The notes: a model not told the origin generated them from the sequence alone. A DNA stretch of 64,000 nt from Cyanobium sp. Tous-M-B4 (GCF_024345395.1 NZ_JAGQBA010000005.1:1-64000); one strand, 5' to 3'; positions 47,697 through 59,043 are shown, counted from the stretch's first letter. Program-made: numbers and translations.

Positions 47697-48939
47697 CCCG
47701 CACGGCCCCGCATAGCGACTGGCCCAAGCGAGGCTGGTTGGCTGCCATCGACAAGGATTCACTCCGCTCCCAGCTCCAGGGGTGCTGGGGGTCAAACAGC
47801 AGCCAGCGGCGAGTTCCGTGGCTTAATTGCTCGGGGGGCAGCCCCAGCAACTCGGAGCCTCCCCAGCTCAGGGCCTGCCAGAGCAGCTCCACGCCCCAGC
47901 CGCGGCGCTGCACCAGCTCTTGCCACAACAGCGGCAGCACAAGCCCATGGCGGGCGCCATGGCCGGCCACTCCGGCCCGCCGCTGATCGAGGGGCAGCAG
48001 CTGCTCTTCCGCATCAAGGGGCAGATGGTGCACGGCCACGGCCGTAAGCAGCCGCTGCTCTAGGCCAGCGAGCAAGCCCAGGCGATCAGCGGGAGTTCCC
48101 AAGCTGGGCCGCAGCCGCCAGCCCTCCTCGGTGGGGTGGAGATTGCCGCTATCAGCGAGCAGGTGCCACCAGCTGACGCTGGCCAGGGGGCGCTTGGGGG
48201 CCTGGGCCAACAGATCCACCCCAGCGGCTGTGGATAGGTTCATAAGCCGCAGCGCCACCGCCGAGCGCGCCTGAGCCAGGCTGAGCAGGCTCTGCAGCGG
48301 CAGGGTTTCGCTGAGCTCCGGATCAAGGGGCCAGCCCGCCCGAAGAGCATCAACCCCCTCGCGCACGAAGCCACCGCCGCTAAAGCCGGCATCGCGCGGG
48401 GCCACCAGCACGGGCCGGCTGCCCATCTCCCCCAGCAGCAGGCCCCGCTCCAGCAAAGCCAACGGTGGTTGCTGATCAGCGCAGGCCAAACCGATGGCAC
48501 CGGCAGCGATTTGATCGGCATGGGGGGCCAGCTCCTGATCGGCACCATCCAGGCTGAAACTGCCCCAAAGCAGTAATTGCATCGGCTCGGCCCACTCCAA
48601 ACCAAGCCGCTCCGGTCGATCACGCCAGGGAGTTGCCCAGGGCAGCAGGGCCACGGTGCCGTAGCCGCCAGCAGCAGCGGCGGCCGTCAAGCTGGCCAGA
48701 TCTTCCGCTCGCCCGCCGCAAGGTTGCTCCAGCACGCTGTGGGGGTCAACCAGCACTGGGGCTAGTAGCCAGGAACGGGCGTCGGTGGGGCTGAGGCCAA
48801 GGGCCTGGGCCCTATGGCTGGCGCCTTCGCCCCAGAGGAGCAGCTCGCCACCCCTATCGATCAGGGCATCTGCCCTAATGATCGGTTGGCCAGGACCGGT
48901 GAGCAGCTGAACCTGGTGAAGCCAGAGGGGGAGCGTCAA
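47659..48939 (-). CDS. Dihydroorotase-like protein lacking metal-binding motif
   Basis: A 426-residue amidohydrolase-fold protein resembling cyanobacterial PyrC-type annotations. The metal motif is degraded: DPHS at 65-68 stands where active enzymes have DxHxH, and no carboxylated-Lys region is obvious. A noncatalytic, PyrC'-like role is therefore likely. It starts with TTG 3 bp after the stop of the phosphatase gene, so the two are tightly coupled. Identity as a dihydroorotase homologue is moderate. Confidence 0.68.
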   Translation of the reverse strand: MTLPLWLHQVQLLTGPGQPIIRADALIDRGGELLLWGEGASHRAQALGLSPTDARSWLLAPVLVDPHSVLEQPCGGRAEDLASLTAAAAAGGYGTVALLPWATPWRDRPERLGLEWAEPMQLLLWGSFSLDGADQELAPHADQIAAGAIGLACADQQPPLALLERGLLLGEMGSRPVLVAPRDAGFSGGGFVREGVDALRAGWPLDPELSETLPLQSLLSLAQARSAVALRLMNLSTAAGVDLLAQAPKRPLASVSWWHLLADSGNLHPTEEGWRLRPSLGTPADRLGLLAGLEQRLLTAVAVHHLPLDAEEQLLPLDQRRAGVAGHGARHGLVLPLLWQELVQRRGWGVELLWQALSWGGSELLGLPPEQLSHGTRRWLLFDPQHPWSWERSESLSMAANQPRLGQSLCGAVRATGLQPADHWSL

Positions 48940-48942
48940 AAC

Positions 48943-50277
48943 TCAGAGAGCACCGGCTGCGGTGCGATCCAACACGCCTCCAAGATGGGAGGTGAGGTTC
49001 ATGGCGGCCACCACAGGACGGCCAGCTGGACCATCGGGGTAATCAATCACCGTGACACCGCCATTGCCCTGCTTTATGGCCCATATGTCGCTGGGTTGTA
49101 GGCCCAGCAGCCCGCACAGGATGGTCTTGTTGACCGCGTCGTGGGCCACCACAAGGGCAGTTTCGTCGGTGCGGAGGCTGGCAGCTATGCGAGCCCAGGT
49201 GATTAAAGAGCGGTCCCAAACCTCCTGGAGATTCTCCCCCTCAGGCATCTGCACGGTGTGGGGTGCCCGCTTCCAATCGGCCAGCAGCTGGGGCCAACCT
49301 GCGGCGATCTCCTGCTCCAAGCGGCCCTCCCAGAGGCCGTGGCCGATCTCCACTAGGCCCGTGCTGCTGGTGAGGGGCACACCAGGATGGCTAGCGAGGA
49401 TTGCCTCGGCCGTTTGGCGTGGCCTGGCCATGCAGCTGGTGTAGGCGCGATCGATGCTCACCGGGGCGAGAAAGCTGCCAGCGGCCTCGGCCTGGGAGCG
49501 TCCGTTGGCATTGAGGGGAATGTCGATCTGGCCCTGAAAGCGACCCTCTCGGTTCCAGTCGGTTTCGCCGTGACGCACCAACAGCAGTCGGGCGCCTGAA
49601 GCTTTAGGGGGCAGGGGCTCACCCAGGTGGGCCACCCCATTGAGCGACTCCACCTGGACGCCGCCCCTGCTGACATTGAGCACAGAGATGGAACAGTTGT
49701 CGACCCGCAGCCGGCGGAAGCCGCTGAGGGGCAGCTCCAGCAGGGCTAGTAGTAGGCAACGCAAGATGGCGTTATGGGCCACCACGAGCACGGTCTGGTG
49801 AGGGGCCTGATCGTCAGCTAGCGCGGCGGCATGGCGGTCAAACAGCAAATGACGGAACTGCTGGGCCTGGGCCATCAGCTCCTGCAAAGGCAGGTAAGCG
49901 CTGCCATCGGGGCGCTGCAGCTCAAGCAACTCAGGGGCTTTGCGCCATTGCTGCTCCTGCTCGGTGTAGCGCTCCTGCAACTCCTGTCGCAGCAGACCGC
50001 TCCAGGGGGCCAGATCAATTTCCAGCAGCCCTTCCGCCTGTTCGGCAACCAGGTCCTGGCCCTGCTCGGCCAGGAGCAGTCGGGCGGTTTCAGCGGCCCG
50101 CCGCAAAGGGGAGCAGTAGGCAGCGGCGCAGGTCAAATCGCGCAGGGCCGCTCCTGTGGCACAGGCTTGGCTCTGGCCAGTTGCCGTGAGGCTCGACAGG
50201 TCGTCGCGGCCCTGGATTCGATGCTCCAAATTGAAGCTGCTCAGCCCATGGCGCACCAACACAATCCGAAGGGGCAC
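48943..50277 (-). CDS. Tandem histidine phosphatase (phosphoglycerate-mutase-like)
   Basis: A 444-residue protein with two histidine-phosphatase domains. The first starts LVRHGLSSFN (about 7-16) and the second LLVRHGETDWN near residue 232, each with a later VVAHNA or VVAHDA motif holding the second His. Such proteins include cofactor-dependent phosphatases for 2-phosphosugars and phosphoserine; the substrate is unknown. It has a GTG start, and the dihydroorotase-like gene follows immediately. Confidence 0.87.
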   Translation of the reverse strand: MPLRIVLVRHGLSSFNLEHRIQGRDDLSSLTATGQSQACATGAALRDLTCAAAYCSPLRRAAETARLLLAEQGQDLVAEQAEGLLEIDLAPWSGLLRQELQERYTEQEQQWRKAPELLELQRPDGSAYLPLQELMAQAQQFRHLLFDRHAAALADDQAPHQTVLVVAHNAILRCLLLALLELPLSGFRRLRVDNCSISVLNVSRGGVQVESLNGVAHLGEPLPPKASGARLLLVRHGETDWNREGRFQGQIDIPLNANGRSQAEAAGSFLAPVSIDRAYTSCMARPRQTAEAILASHPGVPLTSSTGLVEIGHGLWEGRLEQEIAAGWPQLLADWKRAPHTVQMPEGENLQEVWDRSLITWARIAASLRTDETALVVAHDAVNKTILCGLLGLQPSDIWAIKQGNGGVTVIDYPDGPAGRPVVAAMNLTSHLGGVLDRTAAGAL

Positions 50278-50360
50278 GGGCTCGTCGCTGCTCAGATCCC
50301 ATCGTATGGGAGGGGTGCGGGCCAGAATCCCGACACCGGCGCGCCCTGGAGGGCCTGCGA

Positions 50361-51776
50361 TTGAACGCCAGCCCCCCCCCGCAACCCCGCCAGAACGCTG
50401 GATGGACCACTGGACTTGCCCTGCTGAGCCTGGTGCTCAGTGGCCTGCTTTGGATCGCTGGCCTGGTTGACAGCCTGCAACGCCCATCTGTGGGCAATTC
50501 CCTGGAGCTGCGCCAACTGGAGCTGACCGCCCTGGCAGCACCAGCACTGCCGGCTGGCCTGCGCCAAGCCCTCACTGGCGCCCAGCCCCTCGAGGCCCTG
50601 CGCCTTGATCTGCAGAAACAGTTGGATGGCAATCCCGTGCCGCCAGCACCTCAGCAAGAGCTGCAACTGGCCCTACTGGAGCTTCAGGCCGGCCAGGGGA
50701 GTGCTGCACGCCAGCGGTTACAAGATCTCAATCAGCAGGTGCCACCTGAGCAGCGCCTGCTGCTCAAGGCCCTGCTCGAACCAGTATCCAGAGCCGCCAC
50801 CCGCGCCCCAGAGCAAGCGGCACTGGAGCAACTACTTAGGGGCTGGGACCTGTCTCCCCTGAGCAGCCAACTGGTGTGCCAAGCCCTAAGCGAGCCCCAA
50901 GTTGCTTGTGGAGATCGCGCCGCCCAGCAGGCAGCAGTGCTGCGCCTCCTCGGAACCGCCGTAGTGCCGGTGATGCTGCTGCTGCTGGGCTCAGCCCTGC
51001 TGCTGCGTGAACTGTGGCTGCTCTGGCGCGGCAAGGCAGCTCCGCCCGTCCCGCTGGTTGGGCCACCCCTCACCCTGGCGGAGGTGACCCTGCTGATCGC
51101 TGGCGGGTTCGTGGTGCTGGGCGAGCTGGTGATGCCCCTTGTGCTGGCGCCGCTGCTGCAGGGCCTGCTCAAACCGTTGTCCAGCCAGCCGGCCCTGCAA
51201 CAGGGATTGCTGGTGTTGGGGCTCTATAGCGGCCTAATGGCAGCGCCACTTGTCTTGTTGTGGAGCCAGCTGCGACCCCATGGACCCAGGCCCCAAGGGG
51301 GCTGGTTGCAGTGGCACTGGCGGCCGCTGGCTAGTGCGCTGAGCCGAGCTTTGCTTCAGGTGTTGCTGGTGTTGCCGCTGGTAGCCCTGGTGGGATGGCT
51401 GCTGGAGCGTTTGGTTGGCGATCCCGGCGGCAGCAATCCCCTGCTTGAGCTCGTGCTCAACAGCGCCAATCCCCTTGCCCTGTTGTGTTTCGCCATTACG
51501 GCTTTGGTGCTGGCACCCCTATTTGAGGAAACCTTGTTTCGGGGGGTGCTGCTGCCGGTGCTGGCCCAGCGCTGGGGGGGGATGGCTGCAGTGGTCGTGA
51601 GCGCCCTGCTTTTCGGTATCGCCCACCTCAGCTTGGGAGAACTGCCACCTTTATTTGTGTTGGGACTAGGGCTGGGCTGGCTTCGGCTGCAGAGCGGACG
51701 GCTCGGGCCCAGCGTGCTGATGCACAGCCTCTGGAATGGCCTCACCTTTGCCAATTTGTTGTTACTTGCTGGCTAA
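50361..51776 (+). CDS. CPBP-family intramembrane metalloprotease
   Basis: A 471-residue membrane protein. A hydrophobic helix at the N terminus is followed by about 180 mostly soluble, Leu/Gln-rich residues, then a membrane domain with six or more helices. The CPBP/Abi signature is EETLFRGVLLPVLAQRWG, with the later FGIAHLSLG supplying a second His motif. The family includes CAAX-type prenyl proteases and bacteriocin-immunity proteins; the substrate is unknown. The start is a TTG. Confidence 0.87.
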   Translation: MNASPPPQPRQNAGWTTGLALLSLVLSGLLWIAGLVDSLQRPSVGNSLELRQLELTALAAPALPAGLRQALTGAQPLEALRLDLQKQLDGNPVPPAPQQELQLALLELQAGQGSAARQRLQDLNQQVPPEQRLLLKALLEPVSRAATRAPEQAALEQLLRGWDLSPLSSQLVCQALSEPQVACGDRAAQQAAVLRLLGTAVVPVMLLLLGSALLLRELWLLWRGKAAPPVPLVGPPLTLAEVTLLIAGGFVVLGELVMPLVLAPLLQGLLKPLSSQPALQQGLLVLGLYSGLMAAPLVLLWSQLRPHGPRPQGGWLQWHWRPLASALSRALLQVLLVLPLVALVGWLLERLVGDPGGSNPLLELVLNSANPLALLCFAITALVLAPLFEETLFRGVLLPVLAQRWGGMAAVVVSALLFGIAHLSLGELPPLFVLGLGLGWLRLQSGRLGPSVLMHSLWNGLTFANLLLLAG

Positions 51777-51809
51777 GCGTCTGCCAGCTATTGCTGCCTG
51801 GCGCCAAGG

Positions 51810-52316
51810 ATGGTTCAATCGCGCAGTGCATTGCCCGATCCCTTGGTTGCCTCCCTTTCGCCCCGGCAGGCTCCACAGCGCAGCGTGACTGCAGGGGCAA
51901 ATCCAAGTCGCAAGCTGCAGCAACGCACGCTCAAGCTGATTCAGGGTTCGCTCTCCGGCCGCAAACTGGAACGCCGCGCACCTTGGATCTCCAACCTGCA
52001 CCGGGCCACTGATGGCACCCTGGCTGGTCTCGGAATCTGCATGCTTGCCCTCAGTGCCCTAACCCTGCACTGGCAAAACCAATGGGGTGTGAGCTATCAG
52101 CAGATGGAGTCGTCCCAAGTGCTGGAGCACAAGCTGCAGGAATCAGCCGCCCTCCTGGAACAGCACCACCTTGGCGCCGTGAAGCGTCCCGGCTGGCTGG
52201 TACCCACCAGCAGCGAAAAACTCATCTACCTGCCGGCCCCGAGCGTGGCTTCAGGCCCATCCGGCTTGCCACTGTTGAGCAGCCTGCCCCTGCGCCAGAT
52301 CCGGACGGCCTATTGA
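51810..52316 (+). CDS. FtsL-like septal protein
   Basis: A 168-residue bitopic protein with a basic cytoplasmic segment of about 70 residues, one helix (about 72-90, LAGLGICMLALSALTLHW), then a helical, coiled-coil-prone stretch (YQQMESSQVLEHKLQESAALLEQHH) and a short tail. This layout and its place 13 bp before ftsI are those of FtsL, which recruits FtsI to the divisome. Sequence similarity to FtsL is too low to see directly. Confidence 0.65.
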   Translation: MVQSRSALPDPLVASLSPRQAPQRSVTAGANPSRKLQQRTLKLIQGSLSGRKLERRAPWISNLHRATDGTLAGLGICMLALSALTLHWQNQWGVSYQQMESSQVLEHKLQESAALLEQHHLGAVKRPGWLVPTSSEKLIYLPAPSVASGPSGLPLLSSLPLRQIRTAY

Positions 52317-52329
52317 TGGCAATAATTCA

Positions 52330-54147
52330 ATGAACAGCAGCCGTCAGCGCGGTCCGGTTCGGGCTCCTCGCAGCTCCCAGCAACGCGTGGTAGCCATCCA
52401 ACCAGTTCCCGCTGGACGCCTGCTAGCTGTTTACGGCTTGCTCTGTGCCGGTTTAGTTGGCCTGGCGGGTCGGCTCGCCTGGCTCCAGGTGGTGGATGCG
52501 ACCAACCTGCAGACCCGGGCCCATGCCATCCAGACCCAAACCACCAAGCCCATCGGCAAGCGGCGCACGATCGTCGATCGCAATGGCCGTCTAGTGGCTC
52601 TCGATGAGCAGCGTTTCACACTCTGGGCCCATCCCCGTTATTTCAACTTCCCAGGCGACGACCCCCAGAAAATCCGCACGGCAGATGAGGTGGCCGGCAA
52701 GCTGGCGGCCGTACTCGCCCAGCCCAAGCCAGCCCTACTGCAAACCATGGCCGGCCGGCCTAGCGGCGTGAAGCTGCGCACCGACCTCGACCCCGAAACT
52801 GCAGAGCGGGTAAGGCAACTGGGTATTAGTGGTCTCGATCTAGAGGCCTATCCACACCGCATCTATCCCCAGGGCTCCCTCTTCGCCAACGTGGTGGGCT
52901 TTCTCAACCTGGAACGCGTTCCCCAGGCTGGACTGGAACAAAGCCGCGACAGTGATCTCAAGCGCCAGGAGACCGCCGTGCAGATGCGCCGCGGCGCTGA
53001 TGGCACCCCCCTACCAGCCGGCCTAACGGCCGGCTCCCTCTACGGCGACGACCTGCGCCTGCAGCTCACGCTTGACGCCCGTTTGCAACAGGTAGCCCTT
53101 CAGGCCCTGGCAAAGCAGGTGAAGAAGTGGAACGCCAAGCGCGGCGCGGCCCTGGTAATGGACGTGCGCAATGGCGAAATGCTGGCGCTGGCTTCCACAC
53201 CCACCTACGACCCCAATAAGTTCTGGACATTTAATCCGGGGTTGTTCCGCGAATGGTCTGTGCAGGACCTCTACGAACCTGGCTCCACCTTCAAGCCGAT
53301 CAACCTGGCGGTGGCCCTGCAGGAAAAAGCCATTCAGGCCAATGGTCGCGTTGCAGACACCGGCCAGCTCAGCATCGGCGGCTGGCCAATCTTCAACCAC
53401 GACAAGCGGGCTAACGGCTTAATCGATTTCCCTACCGTTTTGCAGGTGTCGAGCAACGTCGGCATGGTCAAGGCCATGGCCCAGGTGAAGCGCGATCGCT
53501 TCTGGCACTGGCTGCGCACGATGGGGATCGACGAAACCCCCGACACCGACCTGCCCGGGGCGGTGGCCGGCGAGCTAAAGACGCGCAAGGACTTCACCGG
53601 CCAGGCGATCGAACCTGCTGTCGCCGCCTTTGGCCAGGGGTTTTCCCTAACCCCGCTGAAGTTGCTGCAACTGCACGCCATGCTTGCCAACGGCGGCCGT
53701 CTGGTGAGTCCGCATATCACCCGCGGACTGCGCTCCGGCGATGCCCTAGCCAGCGCACCTGCAGGCAGTGGTCTTCAGTTGCTTGATCCAGGCGTCACCC
53801 GCACGGTGATGGCCTGGATGGAATCGGTGGTGGACAACAGCAGCGGCCTGGGTATGAAAATTCCCGGTTACCGCATCGGCGGCAAGACCGGCACCGCCCA
53901 GAAGGCTGAACGTGGTGTCTACATCCCAGGGGCCCTGATCACCAGCTTTGTGGGCCACCTGCCCATCGACGATCCCCGTTACGTGGTGCTGGTGGTGGTG
54001 GATGAGCCCAAGGGGGGTAATACCTTCGGTTCCACGGTGGCGGCGCCAGTAGCGCGCCAGATCATCGATGCCCTGCTGGTGCTTGAGCGGATCCCCCCTT
54101 CCCACCCCAAGGAGCTGCAGAAAGCAGTAGCTAAGCCCCGCGCCTGA
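52330..54147 (+). CDS. ftsI: Penicillin-binding protein FtsI/PBP2-type transpeptidase
   Basis: Class B PBP that cross-links peptidoglycan at the septum. The 605 residues have one N-terminal helix (about 31-52), a pedestal domain with [10 protein letters not shown], and the transpeptidase domain. Its motifs are the SxxK box GSTFKP, the SxN box SSNVG, and KTGTAQ. The FtsL-like gene lies 13 bp upstream. Confidence 0.93.
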   Translation: MNSSRQRGPVRAPRSSQQRVVAIQPVPAGRLLAVYGLLCAGLVGLAGRLAWLQVVDATNLQTRAHAIQTQTTKPIGKRRTIVDRNGRLVALDEQRFTLWAHPRYFNFPGDDPQKIRTADEVAGKLAAVLAQPKPALLQTMAGRPSGVKLRTDLDPETAERVRQLGISGLDLEAYPHRIYPQGSLFANVVGFLNLERVPQAGLEQSRDSDLKRQETAVQMRRGADGTPLPAGLTAGSLYGDDLRLQLTLDARLQQVALQALAKQVKKWNAKRGAALVMDVRNGEMLALASTPTYDPNKFWTFNPGLFREWSVQDLYEPGSTFKPINLAVALQEKAIQANGRVADTGQLSIGGWPIFNHDKRANGLIDFPTVLQVSSNVGMVKAMAQVKRDRFWHWLRTMGIDETPDTDLPGAVAGELKTRKDFTGQAIEPAVAAFGQGFSLTPLKLLQLHAMLANGGRLVSPHITRGLRSGDALASAPAGSGLQLLDPGVTRTVMAWMESVVDNSSGLGMKIPGYRIGGKTGTAQKAERGVYIPGALITSFVGHLPIDDPRYVVLVVVDEPKGGNTFGSTVAAPVARQIIDALLVLERIPPSHPKELQKAVAKPRA

Positions 54148-54263
54148 GCGCCTGTGGCCGTTCCCTCAAGGAAGGGCATCGCTGCTGGGACAACCCGAAA
54201 ACGCTGGCTAGCGTGGCTGCAACCCGGGTCGATGCCCCGCCATCAGCCCCCCTCATCCAGCCA

Positions 54264-55445
54264 ATGGCCAACCTGCTCGACCAACTCGCTGCCATGACCG
54301 TGGTGGTGGCCGATACCGGTGACATCGACGCGATCAAGCAGTTCACGCCCCGCGACGCCACCACCAACCCATCGCTGATCCTGGCGGCAGCCCAGATCCC
54401 CACCTACCAGAATCTGATCGATCTCTCCTTGCAGGAGTCGCGCCAGGTGATGGGTGCCGACGCCGGCGCCGATGCCGTGGTGCGCGAAGCCCTCGATGAG
54501 ATCTGCATCACCTTCGGCAAGGAGATCCTCAAGATCGTGCCGGGACGCGTCTCAACTGAGGTTGACGCTCGCCTCAGTTACGACACCGAGGCAACGATCA
54601 CTAAGGCCCGCAAGCTCATAGGCCTTTACAACCAAGCCGGCATCAGCAACGACCGGGTACTGATCAAGGTGGCCTCCACCTGGGAAGGTATCCGCGCAGC
54701 TGAACAACTGGAACGGGAAGGTATTCACTGCAACCTCACACTTCTGTTTGGCTTCGCCCAGGCCGTCGCCTGCGCGGAGGCTGGCGTCACCCTGATCTCT
54801 CCGTTCGTGGGGAGAATCCTCGATTGGTACAAAAAGAGCAGCGGCCGTGACGGCTATCCAGGTCCAGAAGATCCCGGTGTGATCTCCGTAACCCAAATCT
54901 TCAATTACTTCAAGACCTACGACTACAAGACGGAGGTGATGGGGGCCAGCTTCCGCAACATTGAAGAGATTATCGAGCTGGCCGGTTGCGACCTGCTGAC
55001 GATTTCGCCGGCGCTGCTTGATCAGCTGCGCCACACCGATGGCGAGCTAGAGCGCAAGCTCAACGCCTTCGACCCCGCCCCCACCGACGACCAGATCCAC
55101 CTCGACGAAGCTAATTTCCGTCAGATGCTGGCCGCAGATCCAATGGCCACCGAGAAACTCGATGAGGGCATCCGTGGTTTCTGCAAGGCCATCGAAACCT
55201 TGGAGGCCCAGCTAGCTCACCGTCTTGCCGAACTGGAAGGTGGTGCCGCCTTTGGCCATGCCGTGCATGAAATCTTCCTACTCAACGACCTTGATGGCGA
55301 CGGCTGCATAACCCGCGAGGAGTGGCTTGGCAGTGATGCGGTGTTTGATGCCCTCGACACCGATAAGGATGGGCGGCTTGCACCGGAAGACATCAAGGGA
55401 GGTCTGGGGGCTGCCTTGGTGGGGACAGGCTTGAGCAAGGCTTAA
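54264..55445 (+). CDS. tal: Transaldolase with C-terminal EF-hand pair
   Basis: Pentose-phosphate/Calvin-shunt enzyme that transfers a dihydroxyacetone unit. Of 393 residues, about 1-325 are the TalB domain, with DATTNPSLI, the Schiff-base Lys135 in [10 protein letters not shown], and NLTLLF. Two complete EF-hand loops follow, starting at Asp342 ([12 protein letters not shown]) and Asp365 ([12 protein letters not shown]). Ca2+ regulation of the enzyme is therefore plausible. The Met at 54264 is chosen where homology begins. Confidence 0.93.
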   Translation: MANLLDQLAAMTVVVADTGDIDAIKQFTPRDATTNPSLILAAAQIPTYQNLIDLSLQESRQVMGADAGADAVVREALDEICITFGKEILKIVPGRVSTEVDARLSYDTEATITKARKLIGLYNQAGISNDRVLIKVASTWEGIRAAEQLEREGIHCNLTLLFGFAQAVACAEAGVTLISPFVGRILDWYKKSSGRDGYPGPEDPGVISVTQIFNYFKTYDYKTEVMGASFRNIEEIIELAGCDLLTISPALLDQLRHTDGELERKLNAFDPAPTDDQIHLDEANFRQMLAADPMATEKLDEGIRGFCKAIETLEAQLAHRLAELEGGAAFGHAVHEIFLLNDLDGDGCITREEWLGSDAVFDALDTDKDGRLAPEDIKGGLGAALVGTGLSKA

Positions 55446-55489
55446 CCGAGGTGGGTCACACTAACCTTTAAGTACTGGATAGCGGCCCC

Positions 55490-55867
55490 GTGAACGCCCT
55501 CGACACCATGCGCGCCTTGGCCAGCAATGGTGAGGTGGTCAAGCTTGAGCCTGGAGAGCTGATTTTCAGCTCTGGCGAGGCCGGTGACTGCATGTTTGGA
55601 CTGCTTGAAGGTTCGGTCCAGCTCAGCTGGAATGGCGACCAAGGCCACGAACAGATCAACGCCGGCGATGTATTCGGGGCAGGCGCACTGGTGACCAGTG
55701 ATCACCGCCGCTACGGCAATGCCAAGGCCCTAACCGCCTGCAAGGTGCTGGTGATGAACCGCGAAAAGTTTCTGTTTGCCGTGCAGGAATCGCCGATGTT
55801 TGCGATTGAGTTGCTGGGATCAATCGACCAGCGGCTGCGCCAACTCAAGGACTGCACCAAGATCTGA
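55490..55867 (+). CDS. Cyclic-nucleotide-binding domain protein
   Basis: A 125-residue protein consisting of one Crp-type cyclic-nucleotide-binding domain: EPGELIFSSGEAGDCMFGLLEGSVQLS and NAGDVFGAGALV, ending after a short helix. There is no DNA-binding helix-turn-helix. The phosphate-binding cassette is weak, so nucleotide binding is uncertain. It begins 44 bp after the transaldolase gene. Confidence 0.82.
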   Translation: MNALDTMRALASNGEVVKLEPGELIFSSGEAGDCMFGLLEGSVQLSWNGDQGHEQINAGDVFGAGALVTSDHRRYGNAKALTACKVLVMNREKFLFAVQESPMFAIELLGSIDQRLRQLKDCTKI

Positions 55868-55875
55868 CCAGACCT

Positions 55876-57042
55876 TCAATTGCGCTGAAACAGCAGTCGG
55901 CGGATCACGCGCTGGGCGATATCGCCGTAGCCCATCTCGCCGGAAAGGATCTGGGCGATGCGCTGGGGAGCCGTTGGCCGCTTTATGCCGAGTTGGTAGC
56001 CAACCCGCGGCACCCGGTAGAACACCTGGGCAATGCGCTTCCCCCAGGCCATCGAGGCGCCCCACTCAGCCCGCATGCGATTGGTGTAGCCAACCAGGGC
56101 CTGACTATCACCGGCTAGCCAGGGAATCAGAGCTTCTGCGGCCATGCAGCCGCTGATCAGGGCAGGCCGTAGCCCCTCGGCCAGGAAGGGGTCGCAGAGG
56201 GAGGCGGCATCGCCCACCACCACCAAACCGGCATTGGCACCCTGGCCATGCAAGGGGTGGTGGCCATCCCAGATGCGTAGGCGGCCCGGCTGGCGAACGC
56301 CTGCATGCGGCGGCAGGCCGAGGCTGGGCAGCAGCTGGCTAAGCACCGCCTCGGCATTGGCGGGGTCTCGGCCAATGAAGGTGCCCACGCCAATGCTGTA
56401 GCCCCCCTTGCGGGGGAAGGTCCAGCAAAAACCGTGGCGCACCAGGCCAAACTCAAACCGGGCCGTGCTCGGGTCGCTCACCTCACAATCCACCTCCACT
56501 GACACTGTTTCGGCGTAGCGGGGCTGGCTTGGACCAAGGCCATGGCGAGCCGCCAATAGGGAGCCTGAGCCATCGGCGATGACCACGGCTCGGGCCTGTA
56601 GCTGCAGCTGTTTCCCCTCCGGTCCGCGGGACTGAAGCTGCCAGCAATCGCCTGCGCGCTGCAGGCTTTCCACCGCCACCCCAGTCAGAAAAGTGGCTCC
56701 AGCGGTCTGGGCCTGCTCCACCAAATAAGCATCCAGCACGGAGCGGCGCACGATCCAGAAGGGCGAATCACCGGGCAGGACCGCCGTAACCGGGTCGCCC
56801 AGGCACCAGGTGAAGCGCACCTGGTCAATCACCGCATCAACTGCAGGGCTGAGATCGAAGGGAAATAGCCCCTGCATCGAGGCCGCCATGCCACCACCGC
56901 AAGGCTTGGATCGGGGGAAGCTGGCTCGCTCTAGCAGCAGCACCTCTAAACCGCCAGCTGCTAGGTGGAAGGCAGCAGCAGCGCCAGCCGCACCAGCGCC
57001 GACCACCACCACATCAGCCACGCCAGGCGGCGAGCTGGTCAC
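55876..57042 (-). CDS. FAD-dependent oxidoreductase, geranylgeranyl reductase-like
   Basis: A 388-residue flavoprotein. It has the N-terminal FAD motif [17 protein letters not shown], the SKPCGGGM block typical of geranylgeranyl reductases (ChlP-like), and the second FAD motif [18 protein letters not shown] role in isoprenoid reduction is likely, but the substrate is unknown. The start GTG overlaps the frr stop (GTGA), so it is translationally coupled. Confidence 0.87.
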   Translation of the reverse strand: MTSSPPGVADVVVVGAGAAGAAAAFHLAAGGLEVLLLERASFPRSKPCGGGMAASMQGLFPFDLSPAVDAVIDQVRFTWCLGDPVTAVLPGDSPFWIVRRSVLDAYLVEQAQTAGATFLTGVAVESLQRAGDCWQLQSRGPEGKQLQLQARAVVIADGSGSLLAARHGLGPSQPRYAETVSVEVDCEVSDPSTARFEFGLVRHGFCWTFPRKGGYSIGVGTFIGRDPANAEAVLSQLLPSLGLPPHAGVRQPGRLRIWDGHHPLHGQGANAGLVVVGDAASLCDPFLAEGLRPALISGCMAAEALIPWLAGDSQALVGYTNRMRAEWGASMAWGKRIAQVFYRVPRVGYQLGIKRPTAPQRIAQILSGEMGYGDIAQRVIRRLLFQRN

Positions 57043-57578
57043 ACCTTGAGGATGTCAGCTTCCTTAGTAACCAGAAGCTTCTCAAGCTCAGCGATGAATT
57101 TATCGGTGAGCTTCTGCACCTTTTCCTGCTCGTCGCGGCTCTGATCTTCGGAGAGATCGCCGTCTTTTTCCTGCTTTTTGACCCTGTCGATGGCGTCACG
57201 GCGCACGTTGCGCAGGGCAACCTTGCCCTCCTCGGCGTATTTGGCAGCCAGCTTGCAGAAATCCTTACGCCGCTCTTCGGTGAGGGGTGGGATGTTGATC
57301 CTGATCACCTTGCCGTCGTTGTTGCAGGTGAGACCCAGGTCACTCATGGAGATGGCCTTTTCGATCAGGCCCATCGAACCGCCATCAAAGGGCTGGATCT
57401 GAATCGTCTGGGAATCGGGGGTGGAGATGGTGGCGAGGGATTTCAGCGGCGTTTCGGCGCCGTAATACTCCACTGAAATCTTGTCGAGCAGGGATGGGTT
57501 AGCTCGACCGGTACGGATGGTGTTGAAGGTGCGTTGGGTCGATTCCAACGACTTGCGCATGCTGGCTTCCAAATCCAT
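57039..57578 (-). CDS. frr: Ribosome recycling factor
   Basis: Splits post-termination ribosomes together with EF-G. The 179 residues are full length: helix start [13 protein letters not shown], the loop [14 protein letters not shown], the beta domain [15 protein letters not shown], and [11 protein letters not shown]. It lies 8 bp after pyrH, the usual bacterial order, and overlaps the next gene by 4 bp. Confidence 0.96.
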   Translation of the reverse strand: MDLEASMRKSLESTQRTFNTIRTGRANPSLLDKISVEYYGAETPLKSLATISTPDSQTIQIQPFDGGSMGLIEKAISMSDLGLTCNNDGKVIRINIPPLTEERRKDFCKLAAKYAEEGKVALRNVRRDAIDRVKKQEKDGDLSEDQSRDEQEKVQKLTDKFIAELEKLLVTKEADILKV

Positions 57579-57586
57579 GGCTGGCG

Positions 57587-58336
<750 letters not shown>

Positions 58337-58359
58337 TTAACCTGCCGCCGCGGCCAGGC

Positions 58360-59043
58360 TCAGAACTCAATCCCCCGTTGAGCCTTGACCCCTTGCTCCC
58401 TGAAGGGGTGGCGCACCAGCTTCATTTCGGTGACTAGGTCGGCCCGCTCCAGCAGCTGCGGCGGGGCGCCCCGGCCCGTCAGGGCCACGTGAGTGAGCTC
58501 CGGCCGCAGGTCCACTCCGGCAAGCACCTGTTCAATTCCCAGGTAACCCAGCTTGAGGGCCACGTTTACCTCGTCGAGCACCACCAGCTTGCGACTTGCA
58601 TCCGCGAGATAGACCAACGACTGCTCCCAGGCCTGCTGCACCAGCTGCCGATCACGATCCCGGTCTTGGGTTTCCCAGGTGAAGCCTTCGCCCAGGGCGT
58701 GCCAGTGCAGCGCCTCGCCAAACAGCTCCAGGGCTTTTGCCTCCCCGGGCTGCCAGCCCCCTTTGATGAACTGCACCACCGCCACCTGGTCGCCATGACC
58801 CAGGGTGCGCAGCGCTAGGCCAAGGGCCGCCGTGGTTTTGCCCTTGCCATCGCCGGTGAACACCAGCACCAGGCCCTTTTCCAAGTTGCGCTCACCAACC
58901 CGCTGTTGCTGCACCTCCTTGCGTCGGGCCATGCGGCGGCGATAGCCATCCTGATCAGCTTCTGGCGCCAGATCACCGCCGGGACCCAGCTCCGCCGCGG
59001 CCGCATCAAGGCTTGAGGCTTGGTCGCTGGGGTGCTGATTCAC
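58360..59043 (-). CDS. cobO: Cob(I)yrinic acid a,c-diamide adenosyltransferase
   Basis: Transfers the adenosyl group to cobalt in B12 synthesis (CobO/BtuR). The 227 residues have the Walker A-like FTGDGKGKTTAALGLALR, VQFIKGGW, and LDEVNVALKLGYL. It starts with GTG overlapping the recombinase stop (GTGA) and precedes pyrH by 65 bp. Confidence 0.94.
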   Translation of the reverse strand: MNQHPSDQASSLDAAAAELGPGGDLAPEADQDGYRRRMARRKEVQQQRVGERNLEKGLVLVFTGDGKGKTTAALGLALRTLGHGDQVAVVQFIKGGWQPGEAKALELFGEALHWHALGEGFTWETQDRDRDRQLVQQAWEQSLVYLADASRKLVVLDEVNVALKLGYLGIEQVLAGVDLRPELTHVALTGRGAPPQLLERADLVTEMKLVRHPFREQGVKAQRGIEF

